Shown here one piece after another: positions 16,790-24,165 of a stretch of 64,000 nucleotides of DNA. The notes beneath the pieces were generated by a model. That model searched no databases. It had not been told where the DNA came from and saw only the letters and a program-made list of their open reading frames with translations. Position 1 is the stretch's first letter, and each line of letters starts with the position of its first letter. Where the stretch lies: assembly GCA_030373045.1 (NCBI GenBank), contig JAUCPW010000044.1:1-64000 (forward strand). The letters run 5' to 3'. The position numbers and the translations under genes were made by a program. This DNA is from Candidatus Fermentibacter sp. Its GTDB lineage: Bacteria > Fermentibacterota > Fermentibacteria > Fermentibacterales > Fermentibacteraceae.

Positions 16790-16873
16790 GGAGGACTAGT
16801 CTAACGGTAAGGCAGCGGACTTGAAATTCGCCGGGCTATGCCCATCGGGGTTCGAATCCCCGGTCCTCCGCCA
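16790..16873 (+). tRNA. tRNA-Ser (anticodon TGA)
   Basis: The acceptor GGAGGAC (16790-16796) pairs with GTCCTCC (16863-16869), then discriminator G and encoded CCA. The anticodon stem-loop GCGGA-CTTGAAA-TTCGC gives TGA, which reads UCA (Ser). The short class II variable arm is GGGC-TAT-GCCC. The T-arm has GGTTCGAAT. The anticodon is not TCA, so this is not tRNA-Sec. Confidence 0.93.
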
Positions 16874-16874
16874 C

Positions 16875-17318
16875 GCTTATTCCCGCGGACGCGGGAATAA
16901 GCTGGCTCGACACGCTTGTTTCCGAGTCGTCGGGAACAAGCTGATCCGACAGTGGCTTGCCACCTTCCCGGTTTCACGATAGGCAAGCCGCGAGAGGATC
17001 TGAGCGGCGTCGACATTACCAATCAGGCAAGCCGCGATAGAGCCCGGAGCGACCTTCCTCGGACGAGCTCGAAGAGCTATCAACCACTCCGCTGAAGCGG
17101 AAATAACACGGTCCGACAGCTGCCCGCCATTTTCAAGTCATCCTGGTTTGGCGGGCAGCGAGAGGACCCGAGCGACCTTCCTCGGACGGGCCCGCAGGGC
17201 TGATGACTCTATGCGTCCGCAGGAACAAGCAGGCACGTCAGCAGTCCGCCACTCTGCGAACTCATGGACGGCGGACTGCGAGAGTGCAGGAGTGTTCATC
17301 CGAGTCATCGGAAATGAC
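16875..17318 (+). repeat. modular hairpin repeat array, copy A
   Basis: This gene-free stretch after tRNA-Ser is a chain of hairpins. hp1: GCTTATTCCCGCG pairs with CGCGGGAATAAGC (16875-16902). hp2: GCTTGTTTCCGA, loop GTCG, TCGGGAACAAGC (16914-16941). hp3: GGCTTGCC (16954-16961) with GGCAAGCC (16982-16989), followed by GCGAGAGGA. A second right half GGCAAGCC is at 17026. hp3': CTGCCCGCCA (17120-17129) with TGGCGGGCAG (17149-17158), followed by CGAGAGGA. hp3'': CAGTCCGCC (17242-17250) with GGCGGACTG (17270-17278), followed by CGAGAG. The block AGCGACCTTCCTCGGACG occurs twice (17048, 17171). Related copies are at 47.7-48.1 kb. hp1 may also terminate the tRNA transcript. Confidence 0.8.
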
Positions 17319-17326
17319 AGGCGATG

Positions 17327-18763
17327 TCAGAGCTTGACCAGGCTGCACTCCGTCAGGTGACCGGGTGACTCCGCCACAACGGTGTAGACGCCGGCGGGGC
17401 ATTCCATCCCGCGGCCGTCGCGGCCGTCCCACTCCGCCTCTCCCGGCACGTCGCACGGCATCGTGCGCACGCGCCTCCCGGACATGTCGAACACGGAGAG
17501 TGCGACCGGGCCCCCGGGCCCGGAGAGCTCGAGGACGGCCGTCGAGGAGAACGGGTTCGAGGAGGGCCGGATGGAGTACTGGACGGGGCCGGGGTCATCT
17601 CCCTCGACGCCGAGACCCGGCGTGAAGAACCAGATCTCGGGATAGTAGTTGGTGTGAGGCCACGGGGTCGGGAAATAAATGTCGTAACAGTCGGTTGCGA
17701 AGATCCACCCGTCCGAGGAGGTGCATGCCCTCATCATGATGTGGCTCTGCCACCCGTTGAAGAATGCGTATGGCGGCGTGTAGACCAGGTTCCCGTCGCT
17801 GTCCATCACGCTGAAGTAGACGTAATCACCGTCGGTGGTCCAGAGGAGGTAGAAGAAGCCGGGCGCACCGTTTCGACAGGACAGGATCTCCGTTGTCGAG
17901 TGCGCTGCCTGGAATCCTCCGTCCACAGTAAGGGGTCCGAATACCTTCTGGCCGGTTTCCTGATCGATCCTGCATGTGACGAAGTCGGGGCCGAGTGTGA
18001 AGAAGGCCATCGGATCGCCGTCAGGGTGGAGGGCGAGAGAGAGGAGTCTGCAGTTCTGGGAGGAAGGGTCGATCACATCCGAAGGCCCGAGGGTCCTGTT
18101 CCCTTCGAGGTCGTACTGTACGTAGTCCGTGAGACCGTCGGATCCGTTGAAGATGACATGGACCATGTCGCCCACGGCAACGGCCGGTGTGGAGCCGCCC
18201 GTGGTAGCGATCGAGTCCGTCCACAGGACGGAGGCGGTGGCCGGGTCGAACGCCAGGTACTCGAGACCGTCCGGGTCCTGTCGGACGACGTGGACCACAC
18301 AGTTGCTGTCGCACGCAGCGTGGATGGAACCCCCGGCAGGCATCCAGTCCACGAACGTGGTGGGTTCGAGCAGCCAGCCGTTCGCGGCCCTGATCTGGAA
18401 CACGAGCGCCGGCCCCGATTCGTAGCCGTCATCGATTCCGATCATCATGACCTTGTCCCCGGCGAAGTTGATCAGTTCGAGATGATAGGAGCTGATGCCG
18501 GGGTCCTGGGACTCGACCACAAATGGCCAGAAATCGGGAAATGTCTGCACGGACCAGCCGGATCCATCCGCCACGTAACCCGAACTCCAGGTGTGGACAT
18601 ATCTGAGACCGGCTTCGGGCTCGGCACAAGCCACCGAGACATGGTACATTTCGTAGTAGATGGGCGGGAGATCGCCTGCGTGGTTCCACCCGGTGGTCGT
18701 ATCGCAGAAGGCGCAGTACGGTAGCAGGAGCAGGATGGAGCCGAGAACAGCAACGGCTCTCAT
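17327..18763 (-). CDS. exported protein with C-terminal FlgD-like sorting domain
   Basis: 478 residues. It has a signal peptide (MRAVAVLGSILLLLPYCAFC), then a beta-rich central part (about 25-390) with repeated DG-containing strands that suggests a propeller or PQQ/WD-like fold, without a recognisable enzyme motif. The C-terminal domain (about 395-478) reads SSNPFSSTAVLEL, VFDMSGRRVRTM and CPAGVYTVVAES, the pattern of type IX-like sorting domains. The ATG at 18763 is preferred because GGGGGG lies 8 nt upstream and the leader then begins correctly. Nine extra upstream codons are in frame. It is probably co-transcribed with the exported protein at 18854-19447. Confidence 0.78.
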   Translation of the reverse strand: MRAVAVLGSILLLLPYCAFCDTTTGWNHAGDLPPIYYEMYHVSVACAEPEAGLRYVHTWSSGYVADGSGWSVQTFPDFWPFVVESQDPGISSYHLELINFAGDKVMMIGIDDGYESGPALVFQIRAANGWLLEPTTFVDWMPAGGSIHAACDSNCVVHVVRQDPDGLEYLAFDPATASVLWTDSIATTGGSTPAVAVGDMVHVIFNGSDGLTDYVQYDLEGNRTLGPSDVIDPSSQNCRLLSLALHPDGDPMAFFTLGPDFVTCRIDQETGQKVFGPLTVDGGFQAAHSTTEILSCRNGAPGFFYLLWTTDGDYVYFSVMDSDGNLVYTPPYAFFNGWQSHIMMRACTSSDGWIFATDCYDIYFPTPWPHTNYYPEIWFFTPGLGVEGDDPGPVQYSIRPSSNPFSSTAVLELSGPGGPVALSVFDMSGRRVRTMPCDVPGEAEWDGRDGRGMECPAGVYTVVAESPGHLTECSLVKL

Positions 18764-18853
18764 CGGAATACCCCCCTTCCTGGTCATCACCTTGACGGCC
18801 CGGAGATCACCGGCCCGGGACCGGAGTCTCCCATCGTCGTGGATCGCTGGAGG

Positions 18854-19447
18854 CTACTCCGGGTACAGCGCCTTGATCGCTCCCCAGGTCTCGGATTCCA
18901 GACCGTAGAAATAATGGGATCTGATGAAGAAGTCGCCGAGATCCCAGGCATCCCAGGTCGCGAAGTCGTCGCTCTGGAAGCTGTGGGCGGGCGACGACGG
19001 GTCGGGGTCGCCGAGGATCGACGGCCAGCCGCCGCTAGACATGCTGGTGTTCACCACGATCCAGAAGTCGGTCAGGGGAACCCCGATGTCGTGGTAGGCG
19101 TAGCACGGGGCGTAGTGGACAGCCGTCAGCGACTCCTGGTCGAGGGCCATCTCGGGACCCGACGCCCCGCCGGTGCAGAGCTCGCAGTAGAACGAACCGG
19201 TGTCCCAGGGATAGTAGGAATGGTGGTAGAACCACATCTCGCTGGCGTCGGGATCCCAGCCGGAGTAGCCGAAATCCGAGGGGTGGAACCAGACTCCATG
19301 GTATGTCGTGGTCCAGGTCAGCCAGTAGGCCGTGCCGTCATCGTAGTCGATGACGTAATCGACGCTGGGGATGTAGACGGGATGATCCAGGGCGATGCCA
19401 TCAGGCGCGGCGGTCGCCGCCGCTGCGAGGATCAGGGCGAGAACCAT
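18854..19447 (-). CDS. exported hypothetical protein
   Basis: 197 residues starting at the ATG at 19447 (GGAGG 7 nt upstream; a GTG directly before it is in frame). A short signal peptide ends around AAAATAAPDG. The mature protein is very rich in Tyr, Trp, Asp and Ser and has two Cys close together (FYCELCTGG), which suggests a compact beta-sandwich such as a PEP-CTERM-like or carbohydrate-binding fold, but no family is recognised. It is the first gene of a pair with the sorting-domain protein downstream. Confidence 0.65.
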   Translation of the reverse strand: MVLALILAAAATAAPDGIALDHPVYIPSVDYVIDYDDGTAYWLTWTTTYHGVWFHPSDFGYSGWDPDASEMWFYHHSYYPWDTGSFYCELCTGGASGPEMALDQESLTAVHYAPCYAYHDIGVPLTDFWIVVNTSMSSGGWPSILGDPDPSSPAHSFQSDDFATWDAWDLGDFFIRSHYFYGLESETWGAIKALYPE

Positions 19448-19531
19448 CACTTTCCCTCCGTTCCCTGTCCGACCCGACAGGAGGATATCTAAATACGCAA
19501 CCCGGCCTTCGTCCGCAATCCCGGCACGAGC

Positions 19532-19560
19532 GCGACAGAGGACGGCGGCATGGTTAGATT
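19532..19560 (+). promoter_or_regulatory. possible promoter of GroES-like gene
   Basis: GCGACA (19532-19537), a 17-bp spacer and TAGATT (19555-19560). Four of six positions match consensus in each box. Confidence 0.4.
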
Positions 19561-19586
19561 ACGGACACTGGAGGCGGCTGGAACAC

Positions 19587-19997
19587 ATGGAAGACTCCGT
19601 CATCATCGGCAAGAAGCATCTCCTGGTGCTCGGCGACAGGCTGCTCGTCTCGCCCATGAGCGCGGGCGAGCGCACGCACACCGGCCTGTACCTTCCAGAC
19701 TCCGCGGTCGAGGGGAAGAAGGTCTCGGGGGGCTGGGTGGAGGCCGTAGGCCCCGGCTATCCGGTTTCGGCCACGCCCGGTTCCGAAGAGGAGCCGTGGA
19801 AGCAGCCCCAGGCCATCAAGCCGCAGTACATACCGCTGCAGGCCCGCAAGGGCGATTTCGCGATGTACGTGAGGAGCTCGGCCTTCGAGCTCACGCTCGA
19901 GGGCAAGAAGTACTTCGTGGTGCCCTACTCCGCCGTCCTGGCCCTTCTCAGGGAGGACTGGGAGACCCCGGAGCTCGACCGCGAAGACCCGGTCTGA
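19587..19997 (+). CDS. GroES/chaperonin-10-like protein
   Basis: 136 residues. The N-terminal half VLGDRLLVSPMSAGERTHTG, then LYLPDSAVEGK and GWVEAVGPG, follows the Cpn10 pattern (strand, mobile loop, roof). It is longer than the usual ~97 residues because of an insertion before the final strands (VRSSAFELTLEGKKYFVVPYSAVLALL). No groEL lies nearby. It may be a divergent co-chaperonin or a GroES-fold protein with another role. The start ATG at 19587 has a somewhat distant GGAGG (12 nt). Confidence 0.78.
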   Translation: MEDSVIIGKKHLLVLGDRLLVSPMSAGERTHTGLYLPDSAVEGKKVSGGWVEAVGPGYPVSATPGSEEEPWKQPQAIKPQYIPLQARKGDFAMYVRSSAFELTLEGKKYFVVPYSAVLALLREDWETPELDREDPV

Positions 19998-20020
19998 CAC
20001 CGCCCGACAGGCAATATGAA

Positions 20021-20086
20021 GGGGCCCCGCGAGCGGGGCCCCAGACTGACGGAACCATGGCCGTGAACGGCCCCGGCAGGGGCCGT
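20021..20086. terminator. two GC-rich hairpins between convergent genes
   Basis: GGGGCCCCGC (20021-20030) pairs with GCGGGGCCCC (20033-20042). ACGGCCCC (20067-20074) pairs with GGGGCCGT (20079-20086). They lie between the plus gene ending at 19997 and the minus gene ending at 20099 and probably terminate both. There is no T-run. Confidence 0.6.
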
Positions 20087-20098
20087 CACAGGCGCAGT

Positions 20099-20575
20099 CT
20101 ACATCCCGAAGCCTTCCATGTTCAGCTTCCAGGCGCCGCCCTCGCGGACGAGCTCGAGCTCCTCGTCGGTGGTCTCACCGTTCATCGTGGTGCTGACCTT
20201 CACGACGGCGTTGTCACCGGTGACCTCGGAGCTGACGATGGTGACCGTGGCGGTGCCGAACATGTCCTTGACCATCTGCGAGGAGAACAGGGCGGCCACG
20301 AACTCCTCGGCGGTCATGGACTGGAGCTGCTCGGGGGTGACGTTGATGCCCATCATGGGCAGCATCGCGGCGGCCATGCCGGTGGTGTCGGCCTTGATGT
20401 CCTCGAGGCCGGCGCCGATCTCGTCGATCGAGGCCTGCGAGAGGTAGGTGACGGCCTTGGCGCCGTCGCCGGCCTTCATGGCGTCGAAGAAGCCGGTGAC
20501 CGTGGCCTCGGGGCTGGCGCCGCCGCAGGCGACGAGGAGCGTGAGCAGCGAAACTGCCGACAGGAACCTTCTCAT
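20099..20575 (-). CDS. lipoprotein with NTF2-like/DUF4878-like domain
   Basis: 158 residues with a lipoprotein signal ending LLVAC (Cys near residue 17). The mature part has the layout of DUF4878/NTF2-like proteins: PEATVTGFFDAMKAGD helix, a central Met-rich helical segment, then strands ATVTIVSSEV, AVVKVST and a final GGAWKLNMEGF. Such domains are usually small-ligand or protein-binding modules in the envelope. The ATG at 20575 has AGGAGGTTAC-type Shine-Dalgarno sequence upstream. It is separated from the preceding operon by 170 bp holding two hairpins. Confidence 0.75.
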   Translation of the reverse strand: MRRFLSAVSLLTLLVACGGASPEATVTGFFDAMKAGDGAKAVTYLSQASIDEIGAGLEDIKADTTGMAAAMLPMMGINVTPEQLQSMTAEEFVAALFSSQMVKDMFGTATVTIVSSEVTGDNAVVKVSTTMNGETTDEELELVREGGAWKLNMEGFGM

Positions 20576-20609
20576 CTGTAACCTCCTACTAACCCCACTC
20601 AGGGGATGC

Positions 20610-20649
20610 GGATACCGCCTGGGTATCCATCCGGCCGCCAGGGGGCGGC
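20610..20649 (-). terminator. paired hairpins at the end of the fab-etf operon
   Basis: GGATACC (20610-20616) with GGTATCC (20622-20628), and GCCGCC (20634-20639) with GGCGGC (20644-20649). They lie between the last gene of the long minus-strand run (stop at 20746) and the lipoprotein start at 20575. No T-run. Confidence 0.35.
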
Positions 20650-20745
20650 AGCAGCGAAAGTCGAACATATCAACGATCGGGCACGAACCGTTAATCCCGC
20701 TTCCGGTCCAGTATCGGCCCGCCGCGGGACGCCGCCCCACGGCGG

Positions 20746-21237
20746 CTAGAACACCTCGTCGAGTATGGAGTCGAGGAAGTCGGACCCGGCGATCCTCCAG
20801 GCGCTCTCCTCCCATATCATCGAAAACGCCACCCTGCGGCCGTCTGGCCAGTGCACCGTCACGTCCGCCTCGCGCCCGGTCATCTCGAGGTCCATGCGCT
20901 CGACCATGGCGGCCTCGTAGCCGGTGAGATCGAGCACGGGCATGAGCTGCGAGAGGAACTCGGCGAGGCTCATGCCGGGCAGGTCCGACGGGGAGAGGTA
21001 GGGAAGCGTGCGCGAGAGCACGGCGGAGGCAAGCTCCGGACGCGCCTGCGCCACCGCGCCGAAATCGGCCCACCTTGCCTCGAGCGTCGCCCGCAGGCTT
21101 TCGCTGAGCGTTCCGAGAAGGGCTTCGCCGTCGCGCCACTCGACCGATCTGAGGAAATCGTCGGCCGTGTCGACAGGCGAGGCGAAGGCGGGGAGGGCCG
21201 TCAGCGCGAGGAGCAGGGCAGCCCGCACCATATCCAT
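20746..21237 (-). CDS. small exported protein, unknown function
   Basis: 163 residues. A signal peptide (MDMVRAALLLALTALPAFAS) is followed by a helical region and a C-terminal beta hairpin (EADVTVHWPDGRRVAFSMIWEESAWRI). This resembles the neighbouring NTF2-like lipoprotein in overall plan (helices, then strands ending with a W-R/K-I/L motif), so the two may be distant relatives. The ATG at 21237 follows GGAGGGGAC and overlaps the PHP gene's 3' end by 37 nt, so it is likely translated from the same mRNA. Confidence 0.65.
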   Translation of the reverse strand: MDMVRAALLLALTALPAFASPVDTADDFLRSVEWRDGEALLGTLSESLRATLEARWADFGAVAQARPELASAVLSRTLPYLSPSDLPGMSLAEFLSQLMPVLDLTGYEAAMVERMDLEMTGREADVTVHWPDGRRVAFSMIWEESAWRIAGSDFLDSILDEVF

Positions 21238-22178
21238 GTCCCCTCCTCCCTTAGAACCTCTACGTAGAGCGGAACGCCGGCGGGAACGGCGGTCTCGAAG
21301 CCCGCCGGGCCGTCGACGGAAACCCTGGCCACTTCGCCCGTGCGCGATCCGACGACGACCTCGGAACGCCCCGGCACCCGGACCGAGAGCACCCCCGCAT
21401 CGAGCCGCGCCGAGAACCCACGGGCATCTCCGAGCAAGGCGTTGCTCATGAAGCACCTGCCGGCCCGGATCGAGTCGAGTATGGCCCTCTCGTCCGGAAC
21501 ATCCCGCCGTTCATCACCGGAGTCAACCGTCAGATGCATCCTCAACCTGGAGAAGAGCATCTCGTACGGGAAGACGCAGACGCGGAACCGCCCGACGCCG
21601 ACGTGGAGTGCGTGCGCGTCGGGCCCGCCGGTGGCGCAGCCGCCCGACGAGAACCACGTGAGGATCGATTCACGCAGGGGGCTCCTCGACATCCCGTCCG
21701 GCCGGGCAACCCTGTCGCGGAAGTTCCAGGGCGAGAGCCCCGCCTTCCACATCGACATGTAGTTCCAGACCTCGACGCCGTCGACGCCCTCGACGGGTCT
21801 CGTCCAGCCGTAGCTGCGCGTTCCCGGCAGATGGCCGCCCCTCTCGAAGGGGTGGGCGGCCAGGGAGAGCCCGCCGGCCTCGCGTATGGCAGCGAGCTGC
21901 TCCCGGGTGTCCTTCGTCGCGGGGATCGTGTCGATGCCGTAGGCGAGGATGTGGCAGTTCTGGTGTGCATCCTCGAGCTCGGCCCCGGGCAGGACGAACA
22001 CTCCCCGGTGCATGCCGAGCCATCCCGCATGCCTGGCCGTGAGGGTCCTGTGGTCGTTGATGCCCACGAAGTCGAGGCCGCAGCGGACTGCGGCCTCGAT
22101 CACGTCCTCGACGCTCCCGGTCCCGTCGGAGTGCCTGGTGTGCACATGGAGGACGCCGGTCAGGACACGGGCCGTCAG
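21201..22178 (-). CDS. PHP-domain metal-dependent phosphoesterase-like protein
   Basis: 325 residues. The PHP motifs are visible in order: HVHTRHSDG (about 8-16), GINDHRTL (about 38-45), a Glu in LPGAELEDAH, HILAYGID, LAAHPF, and GGPDAHALH near residue 190. These are the metal ligands of the PHP family, which includes histidinol phosphatases and polymerase exonucleases. The substrate is unknown. No ATG, GTG or TTG precedes the first motif within the plausible region; the best start is CTG at 22178 with AGGGGG 5 nt upstream, overlapping the etfA stop as CTGA. The start is therefore tentative. Confidence 0.8.
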   Translation of the reverse strand: MTARVLTGVLHVHTRHSDGTGSVEDVIEAAVRCGLDFVGINDHRTLTARHAGWLGMHRGVFVLPGAELEDAHQNCHILAYGIDTIPATKDTREQLAAIREAGGLSLAAHPFERGGHLPGTRSYGWTRPVEGVDGVEVWNYMSMWKAGLSPWNFRDRVARPDGMSRSPLRESILTWFSSGGCATGGPDAHALHVGVGRFRVCVFPYEMLFSRLRMHLTVDSGDERRDVPDERAILDSIRAGRCFMSNALLGDARGFSARLDAGVLSVRVPGRSEVVVGSRTGEVARVSVDGPAGFETAVPAGVPLYVEVLREEGTWIWCGLPCSSR

Positions 22179-23377
22179 GCGGACCCCCTGCGGCGGCGGA
22201 TCTCCTTCGCGAGGGCCGGGAGGATCTCGAACAGGTCGCCCACGAAGCCCTCGCTGCAGAACTGGAAGATCGGTGCCGTCTCGTCCCTGTTGACGGCGAT
22301 TATGGTGTCGGACGACTGCATCCCGACCCTGTGCTGCACGGCGCCCGAGATGCCGCAAGCGAGATAGGTGCGCGGCTGCACAGTCTTGCCGGTCTGGCCC
22401 ACCTGGTGCGGATACGGGATCCAGCCCGAGTCCACCGCGGCCCTGCTGGCCCCGACGCTGCCGCCGAGCAACCCGGCGATCTCCGAGAGGAGCGAGAAGT
22501 TCTCGGGGGTCTTCATGCCCCTGCCGCCGGACACGATGACGCTCGCCTCGGCTATGTCGGCGATACCCTCGTCGAGGACACGGAAGCCCTCCAGCCGGAC
22601 CCTCGAGTCGAGCTCGCCGGGCGCGGGGGCGACCCTCACGATCTCGGCGGTCCTCGAAGGATCGGGCTCGAGCGCCTTCATCACCCTGGGCCTGACAGTC
22701 GCCATCTGCGGGCGCGTGCCCTCGCAGACGATCGTGGCCATGATGTTGCCGCCGAATGCCGGCCGCGTCTGGAGGAGGCAGCCCTTTTCGGAATCGAACG
22801 ACAGGGATGTGCAGTCGGCGGTGAGGCCGGTGTTCAGGAGCTTCGCCACCCTGGGCATCAGGTCGCGCCCGGTGGTGGTGGCCGCGGCAAGCACTATCGC
22901 GGGCTTCCTCCCGGTGATGATCCTGCGCGTGATGGCGGCTCTGGGCTCGGTCAGGTAGTGACCCAGGGCGGGGTCCTCCACCACCACGACCACGTCTGCG
23001 CCGTGCTCCGCGAGGACCCGGGGACCGTCACCGGCCCCGGAGGTGAAGAGCAGCGCGCTCACCGGGCCGCCTTCGGCCTCGGCGATCGCACGGGCCGCTC
23101 CGAGCAGCTCGAGAGTGCTGTGGTCGATCGCGCCTTCGCGCGATTCGGCGATCACCATGGTTCCGGAATACCCGGAGATGCCCTCCGCGACGGTCCCGGT
23201 CCTTCGTATCAGGATCGCCCCGAACGGGCAGGAGGACTCGCAGGCGCCGCAGAGCGTGCAGGCGTCCGATACGGACGCGGTGCCGTCCACGAGCGACAGG
23301 GCGCCGAACGGGCATGCGGAGGTGCACAGGCCGCAGCCCGTGCAGACGTCGGTCCTGATCTCGATCCTGGCGCTCAT
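22175..23377 (-). CDS. etfA: electron transfer flavoprotein alpha subunit with N-terminal 2x[4Fe-4S] ferredoxin domain
   Basis: 400 residues. Residues about 1-60 form a bacterial ferredoxin module with two CX2CX2CX3CP motifs (CTGCGLCTSACP, CTLCGACESSCP). The rest is EtfA: MVIAESREG start, and the FAD-binding C-terminal segment with GRGMKTPENF, HQVGQTGKTVQPRTY and CGISGAVQHRVGM. It passes electrons between the adjacent acyl-CoA dehydrogenase, EtfB-bound cofactor and, through the clusters, probably a ferredoxin pool. Ferredoxin-fused EtfA proteins are known from electron-bifurcating or NADH/ferredoxin-linked complexes of anaerobes. The ATG overlaps the etfB stop by 4 nt. Confidence 0.93.
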   Translation of the reverse strand: MSARIEIRTDVCTGCGLCTSACPFGALSLVDGTASVSDACTLCGACESSCPFGAILIRRTGTVAEGISGYSGTMVIAESREGAIDHSTLELLGAARAIAEAEGGPVSALLFTSGAGDGPRVLAEHGADVVVVVEDPALGHYLTEPRAAITRRIITGRKPAIVLAAATTTGRDLMPRVAKLLNTGLTADCTSLSFDSEKGCLLQTRPAFGGNIMATIVCEGTRPQMATVRPRVMKALEPDPSRTAEIVRVAPAPGELDSRVRLEGFRVLDEGIADIAEASVIVSGGRGMKTPENFSLLSEIAGLLGGSVGASRAAVDSGWIPYPHQVGQTGKTVQPRTYLACGISGAVQHRVGMQSSDTIIAVNRDETAPIFQFCSEGFVGDLFEILPALAKEIRRRRGSA

Positions 23378-24162
23378 TCCCCTCCCCCCTCTCCCAGGAG
23401 GATGTCCGCGAGGATCACGGCCAGCTCCTCCGGCGATCCGCGGTGGATCTCCCCTCCGCTCCTCGACTCGGGGGTGGCTATGCGCACGACCCTCGTCGGC
23501 GAGCCTTCGAGGCCGGTCTCGGACTGGGGAAGCCCCAGGTCGGCGGCCATCCAGACCGTCACCTGCAGGCTGCGGGCCTTCATCTTGCCCCTGAGGGACG
23601 GCATCCTGGGAGTGTTGGCGTCCTTGAGGACGGTCACCACCGCCGGGAGGGAGGAATCGAGCGTCTCGACGCCGCCCTCGACATAGCGCTCGACCCTGAT
23701 CCTGCCGCCCTCGATGCCGAGCACGCGGCCCACGAACGTCAGCTGGGGCCAGTCGAGCGTGGCAGCCATGCCCGGGCCGGTCTGGGCCGTGTCTCCGTCG
23801 ATGGCCTGCTTGCCTGTCAGCACCAGGTCGACCGGGGCGAGCTTCGCCACGGCCGCGGCCAGGGTGTGCGAGGTGGCCCACGTGTCGGCGCCGGCGAAGG
23901 CCCTGTCGGACAGGAGGACCGCCTGATCGGCGCCCATCGAGACTGCCTCGCGGAGGATGGCCTCGGCCTGCGGGGGGCCCATCGTGAGGGCTATCACCTC
24001 GCCGCCCAGGGCGTCCTTCCAGCGCAGCCCCTCCTCGAGCGCGTAGGCGTCGAAGGGATTCATGATGGAAGGCACGCCGTCGCGCACCAGTGTGTTCCGC
24101 TCGGGGTCGATCCTCACCTCGGCGGTGTCGGGAACCTGCTTCATCGCGACTACGATCCGCAT
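23374..24162 (-). CDS. etfB: electron transfer flavoprotein beta subunit
   Basis: 262 residues, the normal EtfB length. It begins MRIVVAMKQVPDTAEVRID, and includes MNPFDAYALEEGLR and the adenine-nucleotide/FAD-binding loop GKQAIDGDTAQTGPGMA. It forms the heterodimer with the downstream EtfA. Start ATG at 24162, 4 nt after the acyl-CoA dehydrogenase stop. Confidence 0.95.
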   Translation of the reverse strand: MRIVVAMKQVPDTAEVRIDPERNTLVRDGVPSIMNPFDAYALEEGLRWKDALGGEVIALTMGPPQAEAILREAVSMGADQAVLLSDRAFAGADTWATSHTLAAAVAKLAPVDLVLTGKQAIDGDTAQTGPGMAATLDWPQLTFVGRVLGIEGGRIRVERYVEGGVETLDSSLPAVVTVLKDANTPRMPSLRGKMKARSLQVTVWMAADLGLPQSETGLEGSPTRVVRIATPESRSGGEIHRGSPEELAVILADILLGEGGGE

Positions 24163-24165
24163 CGG

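Noticed and set aside
16790-16873. Possible tRNA-Sec because of the UGA-like anticodon
   Set aside because: The anticodon is TGA (reads UCA), not TCA; the acceptor and variable arm fit tRNA-Ser.
22179-22358. Upstream extension of the PHP gene by 60 codons
   Set aside because: It lies entirely within the end of etfA in another frame and is Arg-rich; the metal motif already begins 8 codons after the CTG.
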